A stretch of DNA of 64,000 bases, from assembly GCA_963741135.1 (NCBI GenBank), contig CAVUHC010000008.1:868001-932000 (forward strand), read 5' to 3'. Source of the stretch: Gp6-AA40 sp963741135 (GTDB taxonomy: Bacteria; Acidobacteriota; Vicinamibacteria; Vicinamibacterales; UBA2999). Within the stretch, counting starts at the first letter, position 1. Each line of letters starts with the position of its first letter. The notes beneath the pieces are model-generated. The model was given only the letters and a program-made list of their open reading frames with translations, did no database searches and had not been told where the DNA came from. This document shows positions 49,566 through 57,746 of the stretch, in pieces. The position numbers and the translations under genes are program-made.

Positions 49566-50105
49566 TCATAGCAGCGACGGCCATATCCCGGCGGGATGCG
49601 CGATGTGGAGCAGACGGACGAACAGCAGCCAGAGGAAGACCGCGCCGCCAATCGCGACGGCGGCTGCGCGGCGATTCAGTTCGCCACCCTGGTAGTACAC
49701 CGTGGCCGCGATCAACGCGGCGATCGACAGAATGTACCCAAGCCACGGCACCACAAGGATGTAGATCACCCCGTTCATCAACATGCCGAACACGCGCCAT
49801 GCCACGCCACGCTGAAGGCCGGGCTTCCGTGTCGCTGGCGTCGCATCGGTCGCGGCCGCCGGCGATGCGGCGCGGACCCTTTGGGTCCGCGTGGCCACCA
49901 CCGCTCGCACGATCAGGATGAGCGACAACCCCGCCAGCAGGGACGCGTACGTCTTGGGAAGGCCCTGCGCACCTATCACGTCCGCGATGTCACTCTGCGG
50001 AATGCGAATCGCGAGCAGGTAGTAGACGGCGGCAATCCCCAGCGTCGCGCTACCGAGCACGAGCTCCCGCTGCGCCGCGTCTTTCGTGACCGCAGCCGGT
50101 TTCAC
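49566..50105 (-). CDS. tctB: Tripartite tricarboxylate transporter, small membrane subunit TctB
   Basis: 179 residues with four helices (ELVLGSATLGIAAVYYLLAI near the N-terminus, LLAGLSLILIVRAVVA, WRVFGMLMNGVIYILVVPWL then GYILSIAALIAATVYY, and IGGAVFLWLLFVRLLHI). The topology and the poorly conserved sequence fit TctB. GTG 50105 overlaps the tctC stop (GTGA). A longer in-frame reading upstream is antisense-like and rejected. tctA begins 22 bases downstream. Confidence 0.9.
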   Translation of the reverse strand: MKPAAVTKDAAQRELVLGSATLGIAAVYYLLAIRIPQSDIADVIGAQGLPKTYASLLAGLSLILIVRAVVATRTQRVRAASPAAATDATPATRKPGLQRGVAWRVFGMLMNGVIYILVVPWLGYILSIAALIAATVYYQGGELNRRAAAVAIGGAVFLWLLFVRLLHIAHPAGIWPSLL

Positions 50106-51061
50106 TTGATCACGCCGGATTCTTTGAGAAAGTCCGCGGTCTGCCGGCCGAACTCGTTCATGAAAGAAATGTATTCGGCGTGCGGAATGAAACCGGGCAG
50201 AAGGCCGTCCTCGGTGTAGAGCTTCTTGTATTCCGGATCGTCGAGCAGCGCGCGCACCGCCGCTTCCCACGCGGCGATGACGTCCGGGGGCGTGCCCTTC
50301 GGTCCGGCAAGCCCGCGGAACTTTCGCACGGCCAGGTCGATACCCTGCTCTTTGACCGTCGGCACCTGGGGGAACTGAGACATGCGTTCCTCGCCGACCA
50401 CGGCCAGCAACCGAAGGTGGCCCGCGTCGAGTTGTCCGCGCATCTCCTGCAGCTCGCCGACGCCCATGTCGAGCGTGTGATTCAACACGTTGATCAACAT
50501 GTCGCCACCGCCTTCGAAGGTCGCGATGGCCGGATTGACGCCTGCCTTCTGCTTCAGGCGCTCCATCGTCTGACGCTCGAGTGACGCCGGATTGGCGGCG
50601 CCCCACTTGCCGCCGCCCGCCCGCGCACGATCGAGGACCGCCTGCAACGTGACGTACTGCGAGTCTGCGGACGTGAACAGCACTTCCGGGTCGTAGAACA
50701 TGTTGACCAGCGGCTCGAGATCCTGGTAGGTCGCCGACGGCCGGCTCATCAGCGAGGTATAGATGAAAGTCGGCGTCGTCGCGTAGAACATCCCGCCGTC
50801 CGGCTTTGCGCTGGCGAGCACTGCCATGGCCCTGGCGCCGCTACCGCCCTGCATGTTGTCCACGACGACGGTCTTCTTCATGATTCGCGACAGGTGAGGC
50901 GCCATCGTCCGCAGGAAGATGTCACTACCGCCGCCCGGGCTCGAATGGGTGACCAGCGTGACCACGTCCGCTCTGCCGGTTTCGGTGCGGTTGATCGCGC
51001 CGCATGAAACCGCGACCACACCTAGAGACAGGACCGACGCCGCCGTAAGTGATTTCAACAT
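50102..51061 (-). CDS. tctC: TctC (Bug) solute-binding protein, probable lipoprotein
   Basis: 319 residues. The receptor delivers substrate to TctAB. ATG 51061 gives LKSLTAASVLSLGVVAVSC, a signal with a lipobox-like end (AVSC), so lipid anchoring is likely; most Bug proteins are soluble. Family marks are VTLVTHSSPGGGSDIFLRTM, VDNMQGGSGARAMAVLASAK, WGAANPASLERQTMERL, GVGELQEMRGQLDAGHLRLL and PQVPTVKEQGIDLAVRKFRG. The Bug aspartate that normally contacts the carboxylate cannot be placed by eye. It is the first gene of the five-gene operon. Confidence 0.92.
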   Translation of the reverse strand: MLKSLTAASVLSLGVVAVSCGAINRTETGRADVVTLVTHSSPGGGSDIFLRTMAPHLSRIMKKTVVVDNMQGGSGARAMAVLASAKPDGGMFYATTPTFIYTSLMSRPSATYQDLEPLVNMFYDPEVLFTSADSQYVTLQAVLDRARAGGGKWGAANPASLERQTMERLKQKAGVNPAIATFEGGGDMLINVLNHTLDMGVGELQEMRGQLDAGHLRLLAVVGEERMSQFPQVPTVKEQGIDLAVRKFRGLAGPKGTPPDVIAAWEAAVRALLDDPEYKKLYTEDGLLPGFIPHAEYISFMNEFGRQTADFLKESGVIK

Positions 51062-51175
51062 CTGTTTTCTGGTTGCGGTGACGGAGAGTCTCGCACAGCC
51101 ACTCCGCAGCGCCAAATTCAATCGCCTGCGCATGGGCGAAACGCGCATGCAGCCGTAAACGTCACGTTAGCGCAC

Positions 51176-51203
51176 TTGCGCCACGGATTTTGTCTCGTAC
51201 AAT
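51176..51203 (+). promoter_or_regulatory. Promoter for the secreted protein pair
   Basis: TTGCGC (51176-51181), a 16-base spacer and TACAAT (51198-51203). A strong GGAGGTAGGAG ribosome site precedes the ATG at 51336. A second possible -10, TATATA, lies near 51301. The rest of the 274-base gap (51062-51335) shows no gene. Confidence 0.4.
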
Positions 51204-51335
51204 TCCTCCACGTCATTCGTTCTCGAGTCGATAGATGAAAACGCCCGAAAAGTCACACCGTCCAGATCCGACGACGCGGCTCGTGGCGGCGACATTCGTG
51301 GTATATAGGCCCGGAGACAGGGAGGTAGGAGTCCC

Positions 51336-51722
51336 ATGACCGTGATGAAGAACCTCAAATTGACCGCTGTGCTGGCGGCCGCGATGGCGCTGTCCGTCTC
51401 GTCCCCGGCGTGGTCGCACCATTCCCATGCGATGTTCGATCACGACAAGGAAGTGACGGTCACCGGAACCGTGTCCGAATGGGTGTTCCGCAATCCGCAC
51501 GTCTTCCTCTACGTCGATGTCAAGACGGACAGCGGCGAGACCGTCAAGTGGTCCGTTGAGATGTCCAACATCACGAACATGCTCAAAGTCGGCTTCGCTG
51601 CGACGACCTTCAAGGCGGGCGACAAGGTGACGGTCACGCTTCATCCGCTGGCGGATGGCCGTCCGGGCGGGAACTACATCGTCGCCACCTCCGCCGACGG
51701 AAAACAGTTCGGCAGGATTTGA
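51336..51722 (+). CDS. Secreted DUF6152 protein
   Basis: 128 residues. A signal peptide (NLKLTAVLAAAMALSVSSPA) is followed by HHSHAMFDHDKEVTVTGTVS, then EWVFRNPHVFLYVDVKT and ATTFKAGDKVTVTLHPLADG, the beta-rich DUF6152 pattern with N-terminal histidines that could bind metal. Periplasmic. Proteins of this family often stand next to other exported proteins in Acidobacteriota; here the next gene begins five bases later. Function unknown. Confidence 0.8.
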   Translation: MTVMKNLKLTAVLAAAMALSVSSPAWSHHSHAMFDHDKEVTVTGTVSEWVFRNPHVFLYVDVKTDSGETVKWSVEMSNITNMLKVGFAATTFKAGDKVTVTLHPLADGRPGGNYIVATSADGKQFGRI

Positions 51723-51726
51723 AGTC

Positions 51727-52869
51727 GTGAACGCGCAATTCATGGCGAAGGCTTCGATTGCCGCGCTGCTCCTCGGACTGTCGATGTCGATTCCGGCGGC
51801 GGCGCAAACGACGATCTTCACCACTCCGGACTTTCGCCAGGACCGCGACCGTTGGACCGACCCGGCGTACTACCGCAACAACACCCCCGGTCAGCTCAGG
51901 GGCATGGCGATCAATGTCGAGGGTCGTCGTACTGGCCAGGAGCTCTCGGCCAGGGTGTACGGTTCGGAGGGCACGGGCAAGGTTGGTGCTGTAAACCTTA
52001 AGAGCCCGTATCCGTACACGAACGCATGGGACCACTACCAGGCGCTGCTCAAGGAAGCTAAGGGCGGAACCAAGCACACCAGGATGACCCTTCCCGACTG
52101 GAGCGGCCATTGGGGGGGCGGGGCCAATCTCGGCGGCGGCGGGGCTCCGGCCAGCTCGATCGCCGCGATGCTCACACCAAAGTACCGGGAAACTTTCGTC
52201 CAGGAAATGAAGGCTGTCAGCGAGGGGCGGATCTGGTCGGCAAATTCCATCTGTCTTCCTGGTGGTTACTTCGATGCGGTCGGTGCCGAAGAGTTCGCCG
52301 TGACGCTGGGCAAGGTCTATGCGATGGGCTCCGGCAACGGATCGAGTACGACCCGCTGGATTTACACCGACGGCAGCCCGCACAGCCCCAAAGAGAAAGA
52401 ATTCGGCAAGTGGCACGGGGAATCCATTGGCTTCTGGAACGGCGATGAGCTCGTCGTGCACACCAATCAGATTCGAGGCTGGAAGGGCGGGCTCTCCGAG
52501 TACAGCGATGGACTCGAGACCGTGGAGCGCTATCGCCGCGTCGGCGATCGCATCGAAGGCGAGATCACGCTGTACGATCCTGAGGTGTACGTGAGTCCGA
52601 TCAACGGGCGGCTGAATTTCCGGCTCGATAAGGAAACGCCGTACGAGGACAGGATGCAGTTCAACACCTGCACCGACACCATGGGACCGTCGCAGAACGT
52701 CTATATGGACGCAAAGGGTCAGCTTAATATCAGGCTGGATGGCGACCCGCTCTATTGGGAAGCCGCGGATACGCGCCCCTGGGCGACGTATCTGAACGAA
52801 AGCGACAAGAGGTACAAGCAGTCCGGTCAGAGTCGAGCGCCGCGCACCGGCACTCCGGCTAAGAAGTAG
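51727..52869 (+). CDS. Secreted protein of unknown function, WSGxW motif
   Basis: 380 residues, start GTG 51727 (ATG 51742 possible). A signal peptide (AKASIAALLLGLSMSIPAAA) is followed by a mature part with PDWSGHWGGGANLGGGGAPA, MKAVSEGRIWSANSICLPGG, TRWIYTDGSPHSPKEKEFGK, ESIGFWNGDELVVHTNQIRG and YEDRMQFNTCTDTMGPSQNV. This pattern (WSGxW, then a GESIGxWDGDTLVVxT-like strand) recurs in exported proteins of Acidobacteriota and Proteobacteria without known function. It is probably co-transcribed with the DUF6152 gene. The word-repeat hairpin follows its stop. Confidence 0.75.
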   Translation: MNAQFMAKASIAALLLGLSMSIPAAAQTTIFTTPDFRQDRDRWTDPAYYRNNTPGQLRGMAINVEGRRTGQELSARVYGSEGTGKVGAVNLKSPYPYTNAWDHYQALLKEAKGGTKHTRMTLPDWSGHWGGGANLGGGGAPASSIAAMLTPKYRETFVQEMKAVSEGRIWSANSICLPGGYFDAVGAEEFAVTLGKVYAMGSGNGSSTTRWIYTDGSPHSPKEKEFGKWHGESIGFWNGDELVVHTNQIRGWKGGLSEYSDGLETVERYRRVGDRIEGEITLYDPEVYVSPINGRLNFRLDKETPYEDRMQFNTCTDTMGPSQNVYMDAKGQLNIRLDGDPLYWEAADTRPWATYLNESDKRYKQSGQSRAPRTGTPAKK

Positions 52870-52875
52870 ATGCCT

Positions 52876-52963
52876 CAACCCCCAACTTCCAACTTCCAAC
52901 TCCCAAGGGACGCTGCGGCGCGACATTCTCCTTGGGAGTTGGGAGTTGGTAGTTGGGAGTTGG
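52876..52963. repeat. Intergenic hairpin, CCAACTT family
   Basis: The left arm (52876-52908) repeats CCAACTT and CCAACTC words. The right arm (52930-52963) repeats GGGAGTTGG. A 21-base loop separates them. It sits between two convergent genes, seven bases from the stop of the dehydrogenase-like gene. Similar words occur as a solo array at 16073-16100. Confidence 0.8.
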
Positions 52964-52969
52964 CTTCCC

Positions 52970-54491
52970 TCACCGTGTCCGCGGAGCAGGCCCGCCTTCG
53001 TCCGGCACGAGCATCCGGATCACACCATCCTGTCTCGACGTGACAAACAGCTCGCCATCGCGGCTGCGGCTGATGTGCAGATCGGCGCGCGTGATGCGTC
53101 GCGCCCATCGTCCGATCGATGAGCTCCTGCAGCGACACATTCATGCGGCCGCCGTTCGCGTCACGCACGTAGAGCTGGATCTCCTCGATCGGCGCCACGG
53201 TCTGCGGAATGCCGTCGTCGGCCCGCTTCATCGCGGCCAGGTCCGATGCGAAGAGGCGTCCCCGCTGGATGTCGCCAAATACGAACTTGCCGTTCAGCGC
53301 TGCGATACGCCCGTGATAGGCGAACCCATCGGTCACCGCCTGCCCCTCGTCATGGTCGTAGATCGCGACGGGATACGTGAAGCCGTCCTTCTGGCGTCCG
53401 TTCAACACGTCCGCAGGGAGCGGGAACAGCTGGTTGAGCTCGCCGCCGCGCGGCCTTCCGTTCTCAAAGTAGCCCTCCCGCTTCATCCAGCCGTAGTTCT
53501 CGCCATTGCGGACGATGTTGATCTCCTCGATCTGGTTCATCCCGATGTCGGATGCGAACATCGTCCCGTCGGTGTCCCACGATAGCCTGTGAGCGTTCCG
53601 GAATCCGTAGGCGTAAATCTCGCCGAGCGTTTTGGCGTCGCCATCCGCGGCGAACTTGTTGGCCATAGGAATCGTGTAGTCGCCGAGTCCCTTCACGCCG
53701 CGCGTGGCCGACGGGCTGCGCGGATCGATGCGCAGGATTGCGGTGATGATCGAGTCGAGGCGCTGTGTTTGTGTGGGATTGCTTGCGTTCGGTCCCCCGC
53801 CATTGCTGAAGCCGTGATCGCTCCCGCTCGTATAGAGCAGGCCGTAGTCGGCGTCGCCGGGGTTCGCCGTCGGGTTGAATTCGACCGCGCCCATCGGATG
53901 GGTGAGGTTGGCGACGACGTGCGCTTCACGAAGGAGCTCACGTCTCGTGCCCGCGAAGGTATTGGCCGCCGGGTTCGTCGCGTGCCACTCGGTGATGATG
54001 TTGTGGTAGGTGACGTCTTTCAGCGTAAATCCGGGCGGGATGAAGTCAGGCGTCTTGGGATTACCCGGTCCGCGCTCGGCATGCACCGTATAGAACAATC
54101 CGTTCCGCGCGAACTCCGGGTGGAAGACGAATCCGATGAACCCGCTCTCCAGCCGGTTGTAGATCCCTAACGAAAAGGCGGCGCCCACGTCCGCATACAC
54201 GGACGGCTGGCTGGTGCCATTGAGCAGGTACAGAAAACCGCGTGAGTCATTGGCGAAGCGGCGGCCGTCGGGAAGATCGCGGACGTAGCTGACCCGCGCC
54301 CAGCCAGACGGCGATACGTCCTGATCGGCAGGACGAATTCCGCGCGTATCTGGAAGGCGAACGAGATCTCTGATCTCGACCGCAATGCCGCGTTTCTCAA
54401 TCGGTGCCGGAATCGGGTTGCTGGTGATCTGACCGAAAAGAGGGCCGGCAGCAAGCAGCGCGATGACGACGAGCGGCATCGTTGAGCGCAT
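52970..54491 (-). CDS. Sorbosone dehydrogenase-like (PQQ-type beta-propeller) exported protein, one indel near the end
   Basis: About 507 residues. ATG 54491 follows a GGAGGGG ribosome site. A signal peptide (STMPLVVIALLAAGPLFG) precedes a six-bladed propeller of the glucose/sorbosone dehydrogenase type: GIYNRLESGFIGFVFHPEFA then RNGLFYTVHAERGPG, NPGDADYGLLYTSGSDHGFS, YGFRNAHRLSWDTDGTMFAS, DIGMNQIEEINIVRNGENYG and GWMKREGYFE. One extra base near 53104 hides the true end (LHISRSRDGELFVTSRQDGV then IRMLVPDEGGPAPRTR, TGA 52972-52970). It lies downstream of the TonB-dependent receptor, so it may oxidise a sugar or polyol outside the membrane. Confidence 0.85.
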
Positions 54492-54579
54492 AAACCCCTC
54501 CGATGAAGACCCGCTCGCGCCTCTCGGCGCGGGCGGGCTTGGAATTTCAACGAGTATATTCAACGAGGAACTGCGGGCG

Positions 54580-57477
54580 CTAGAAGTTGAACCCAATACT
54601 CCCCTCGACAAGGCGTCCCGGCGGGATACTGGTCACAAATCCGAATTGCGGCCCGGACCGACCCTGGATACCGAGTGGACTGTTGGTATTCAGCGTGTTG
54701 TAGACGTTCAGGCGCACGTTCAACCTCCGCCCATTCCCGACTTCGAACCGCTTCTCCGCGCGGATGTCCAACATGTTGAGGTCAGCAGCCTGCCGGCTTC
54801 CCCGCGGTTCGACCCTGAGCACTTGTGTCGGAATCCGGCTGCCAGCCGGACCTCTGAACTGCACACTCCGCTCCCAGTACTCTCCGCTGCGGCGGTCGAA
54901 ATTCGCAGACCCGAGTATTCCCCACCGGAACAAATACGAGGCGGCGGTCCGGAACTCATACTCCAGGAGCCCCTCGTAACCGGAATTGATTTCCGCGTTG
55001 GGATCCAGTCCTGCAATCAAGACGTTGTCGGACGTGCCAAACGGCTCGGTCTTCTGGGTCGCGCTGAAGGACGCACGGAACTGCCAGTTGTTCCCATACC
55101 GCCGGTTCAGCTCGACCTCGTACGATGTGTACTTGCGATTCGCTGAATCGTCGTTGACGTATTCAGAATCCTGATTCGCGAAACCAGCGAAGGCGGCCGG
55201 ATAGTCAAAGTAGGTGAACCTCACCCCGGCGGGGTCATCACTGTTGCCGGCAACCCCATCGTTGCCAGGGTCCGGATTCGTGATCGGGATGTTGTAGGCC
55301 GAGTACGGCCGCAGGACGTTCTTGATCCGCCACTGGTTTTTGGCCCACGACTGGATCCCGCTGACGCGCACCGCCCACGACGCCGCCAACTGACGCTCGA
55401 ACGACAGCATCAGCTCGTCGTGGTAGCGCTGCTTGAGATCCGGATTGAAATGCCCGAACCCGTACAGGGGATCTCCACCCCGCAGCGTAATGGAGAGGAA
55501 ATCCGAACTATTCGGATCGAGATTTGTCTCGCCAGTATCGTAATTCCGGTTGCCGTTCAGATCCCTCCATCGGTACTGCGCATCGGAGATGGTGTAGTGG
55601 TTCGCGATGTGCAGGTCGTCCTCGAGGAGCGGCGTGTAGTACCTGGCGTATCCGCCCTTGATCACCGTTGTCGAACGACCGCTGAAGTCATACGAGAGAT
55701 GCGCGCGCGGCGCGATACCTGCGAACACCGGCGGCGCGTCCTCTGCGTAGCACTGAGCCGGAAAGATGACGGCCGCCGGTCCCTCTGCCGCGTCGCGGCA
55801 GAATCCACCCGGATTGATCGTCCCCGCCTGGCGATGGATGTTCGCTCCGAGATTCAGCGTGACCTTCGACCCCAGGGTCCAGCGGTCCTGCCCGTAAAAG
55901 TACAGAGCAAGCTGGGGCTGCTTCGGCGTCACAGGGCTGGAGAAGACCGTGATCCGGTCTGCAGCCCCGTTGAGGAACGTCAGATTGTAGTTGCCCAGGA
56001 TGCCGCGGGAAACAGAGCCGCGCTCGGCCCGCATCTTGAAGATGTCCGTCCCTACCTTCAGGCTATGGGTGCCGCCAGCCGTCGGTTTGTACCATTCAGT
56101 CGAGGCTCTCACCTGGTAGCGGTCTTGCGGGTTTCGCCCGCCAATCGCGGAGCTCGACCCAAATGATGTACCAAGGAAGCTGTCCGACGCGGACGGCGCA
56201 GTCGTGATCCCGGGATCCTCGTCACCTGAGCGCAGCCACCAGGCTCCACCGAGCACCGACAGGACGAGCCGATTGGTCGGAACCATCTGCCATTCACCTT
56301 TCCAGGTACCCTCGAATCCCACCCGTGCCGTCGCGGTCGACCAATCCGCGGTTGCACTTCCGCCTCCGGTGCGATTGCGATAGTGAGGCTGTACAAACCC
56401 GATGAGCCGGTTCTTGGCGTTCAGCTGATTTGTCACCTTCACGGTAAAAAACTTGTCGTGGTTGTTCTGGTCGCACTGCGTGCCGTCCGGTTTGCGGCAC
56501 ACGGCGACGATCTCATCTACCTGGCGACGCTGGCGGAACGAGCCATAAAACCAGAGTTTGTCTCTCAGGATTCGGCCACCCAAATCAACGTTGGCATCGT
56601 CCCGATACTGCAGTTGCTCCGGCGCGATGATGTTCACATGGCTGCCGATGTTGTTCGACTGGAGCTTCTTGTCCGTGTACGCGTAGTAGGCAGAACCGGT
56701 GAAATCGTTCCCGCCCGACTTGACGAGCGCGTTCAAGGCCAGACCCATGTTCGGCGTATTCGCCGAGTGGCCCCCGATGCTGACCACCGTTTCGTCCATC
56801 GCGGAATAATCGATGTAGTTGCCGCTCGGGTTATCCGCCGGCGACATTGCAATGACGTTCTCGACCGAATGCCAGGAATCGCCGAGCTGCCCCAGGGCGT
56901 AGAAGCGCGGAGAATCCGCGAATCGGGATCCTCCGACGTCGACACGGTTTGCCGGCATCCGCGCGCTCGGCGTCTGCATCAGAATCGCGCCGTAGCTGCT
57001 TCGACTCGTGGGGAGCAGCTCCAGCGTCTCACGTGTCAACTGTGTCGAATTCGCGGTCGATGCGGTGTCCACCAACGGCGAGGCGCCCGACACGGTCACC
57101 GTCTCCTCCAGGGCTCCGACACTCAGCGCCGCATCCACACGAGCCGTGAATCCAGCCGTCAAGCGGATGTCTTCACGCCGGACCGTCCGGAATCCAGCGA
57201 TCTCGAAGGTCACGGTGTATGTCCCGATCGGTAGCGGCGTCAGGCGATAGCGCCCTCCCGCATCGCTGACCGTCGTCACCTGCGGAACCTGCAACGCCGG
57301 ACTCGTAGCCGTCACGGTCGCTCCAGGCAGTACGCCGCCGCTCTCGTCCGTCACCTGTCCGTTGATGGTGGCTGTTCCGGTCTGCGCGACCATTACCTCG
57401 CCGGCAACCAGGAACAGGAACGCAACTACCGCGAGCGGGCCGATGAGCGAGTGCGAAACCCTCAATCTCCGCATCAT
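54580..57477 (-). CDS. TonB-dependent receptor with carboxypeptidase-regulatory domain (Oar-like)
   Basis: 965 residues in an intact frame. A signal peptide (LIGPLAVVAFLFLVAGEVMV) is followed by a carboxypeptidase-regulatory-like beta-sandwich (ATINGQVTDESGGVLPGATV, GGRYRLTPLPIGTYTVTFEI), the plug (ALEETVTVSGASPLVDTAST) and a long outer-membrane barrel ending LVEGSIGFNF, with a C-terminal aromatic residue as required for insertion. ATG 57477 has GGAGG eight bases upstream. It should take up a large or scarce solute using TonB. Neighbours are an exported MmgE/PrpD protein and a sorbosone-dehydrogenase-like protein. Confidence 0.93.
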   Translation of the reverse strand: MMRRLRVSHSLIGPLAVVAFLFLVAGEVMVAQTGTATINGQVTDESGGVLPGATVTATSPALQVPQVTTVSDAGGRYRLTPLPIGTYTVTFEIAGFRTVRREDIRLTAGFTARVDAALSVGALEETVTVSGASPLVDTASTANSTQLTRETLELLPTSRSSYGAILMQTPSARMPANRVDVGGSRFADSPRFYALGQLGDSWHSVENVIAMSPADNPSGNYIDYSAMDETVVSIGGHSANTPNMGLALNALVKSGGNDFTGSAYYAYTDKKLQSNNIGSHVNIIAPEQLQYRDDANVDLGGRILRDKLWFYGSFRQRRQVDEIVAVCRKPDGTQCDQNNHDKFFTVKVTNQLNAKNRLIGFVQPHYRNRTGGGSATADWSTATARVGFEGTWKGEWQMVPTNRLVLSVLGGAWWLRSGDEDPGITTAPSASDSFLGTSFGSSSAIGGRNPQDRYQVRASTEWYKPTAGGTHSLKVGTDIFKMRAERGSVSRGILGNYNLTFLNGAADRITVFSSPVTPKQPQLALYFYGQDRWTLGSKVTLNLGANIHRQAGTINPGGFCRDAAEGPAAVIFPAQCYAEDAPPVFAGIAPRAHLSYDFSGRSTTVIKGGYARYYTPLLEDDLHIANHYTISDAQYRWRDLNGNRNYDTGETNLDPNSSDFLSITLRGGDPLYGFGHFNPDLKQRYHDELMLSFERQLAASWAVRVSGIQSWAKNQWRIKNVLRPYSAYNIPITNPDPGNDGVAGNSDDPAGVRFTYFDYPAAFAGFANQDSEYVNDDSANRKYTSYEVELNRRYGNNWQFRASFSATQKTEPFGTSDNVLIAGLDPNAEINSGYEGLLEYEFRTAASYLFRWGILGSANFDRRSGEYWERSVQFRGPAGSRIPTQVLRVEPRGSRQAADLNMLDIRAEKRFEVGNGRRLNVRLNVYNTLNTNSPLGIQGRSGPQFGFVTSIPPGRLVEGSIGFNF

Positions 57478-57546
57478 CCGAAAACCTCCGAGACGTGAAC
57501 CCGGGTTGGAATCGACTGTGAAACTGACGCGAGGCACAGTGGCGCG

Positions 57547-57575
57547 GAGTATGGACCAGGGCTCAAAATATTTCA
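57547..57575 (-). promoter_or_regulatory. Promoter of the TonB-dependent receptor
   Basis: On the minus strand: TTGAAA (57575-57570), a 17-base spacer and CATACT (57552-57547), about 70 bases before the ATG at 57477. The surrounding DNA is AT-rich. The remaining gap to 57739 shows no gene. Confidence 0.45.
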
Positions 57576-57734
57576 ACGCATAAGCGTTCGTGGTCGCTTT
57601 GAGTAACTGCTTTAGAACCTTGACGTTAGGAGGCAGATGCGGGCAGATGCCGGCGCTGAGCGACGACGTCGGCGCGGATCTCAGACGCAGCCGGTGTTGG
57701 CGGCACGGGCGCAATGGGGACCGACACTCGGGTA

Positions 57735-57746
57735 CGGCTTTAGCCG
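57735..57746. repeat. Palindrome CGGC-TTTA-GCCG carrying a stop codon
   Basis: The same core as the palindrome at 35692-35709. On the minus strand the TAA of the exported MmgE/PrpD gene (57742-57740) lies exactly in its loop. Confidence 0.65.
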
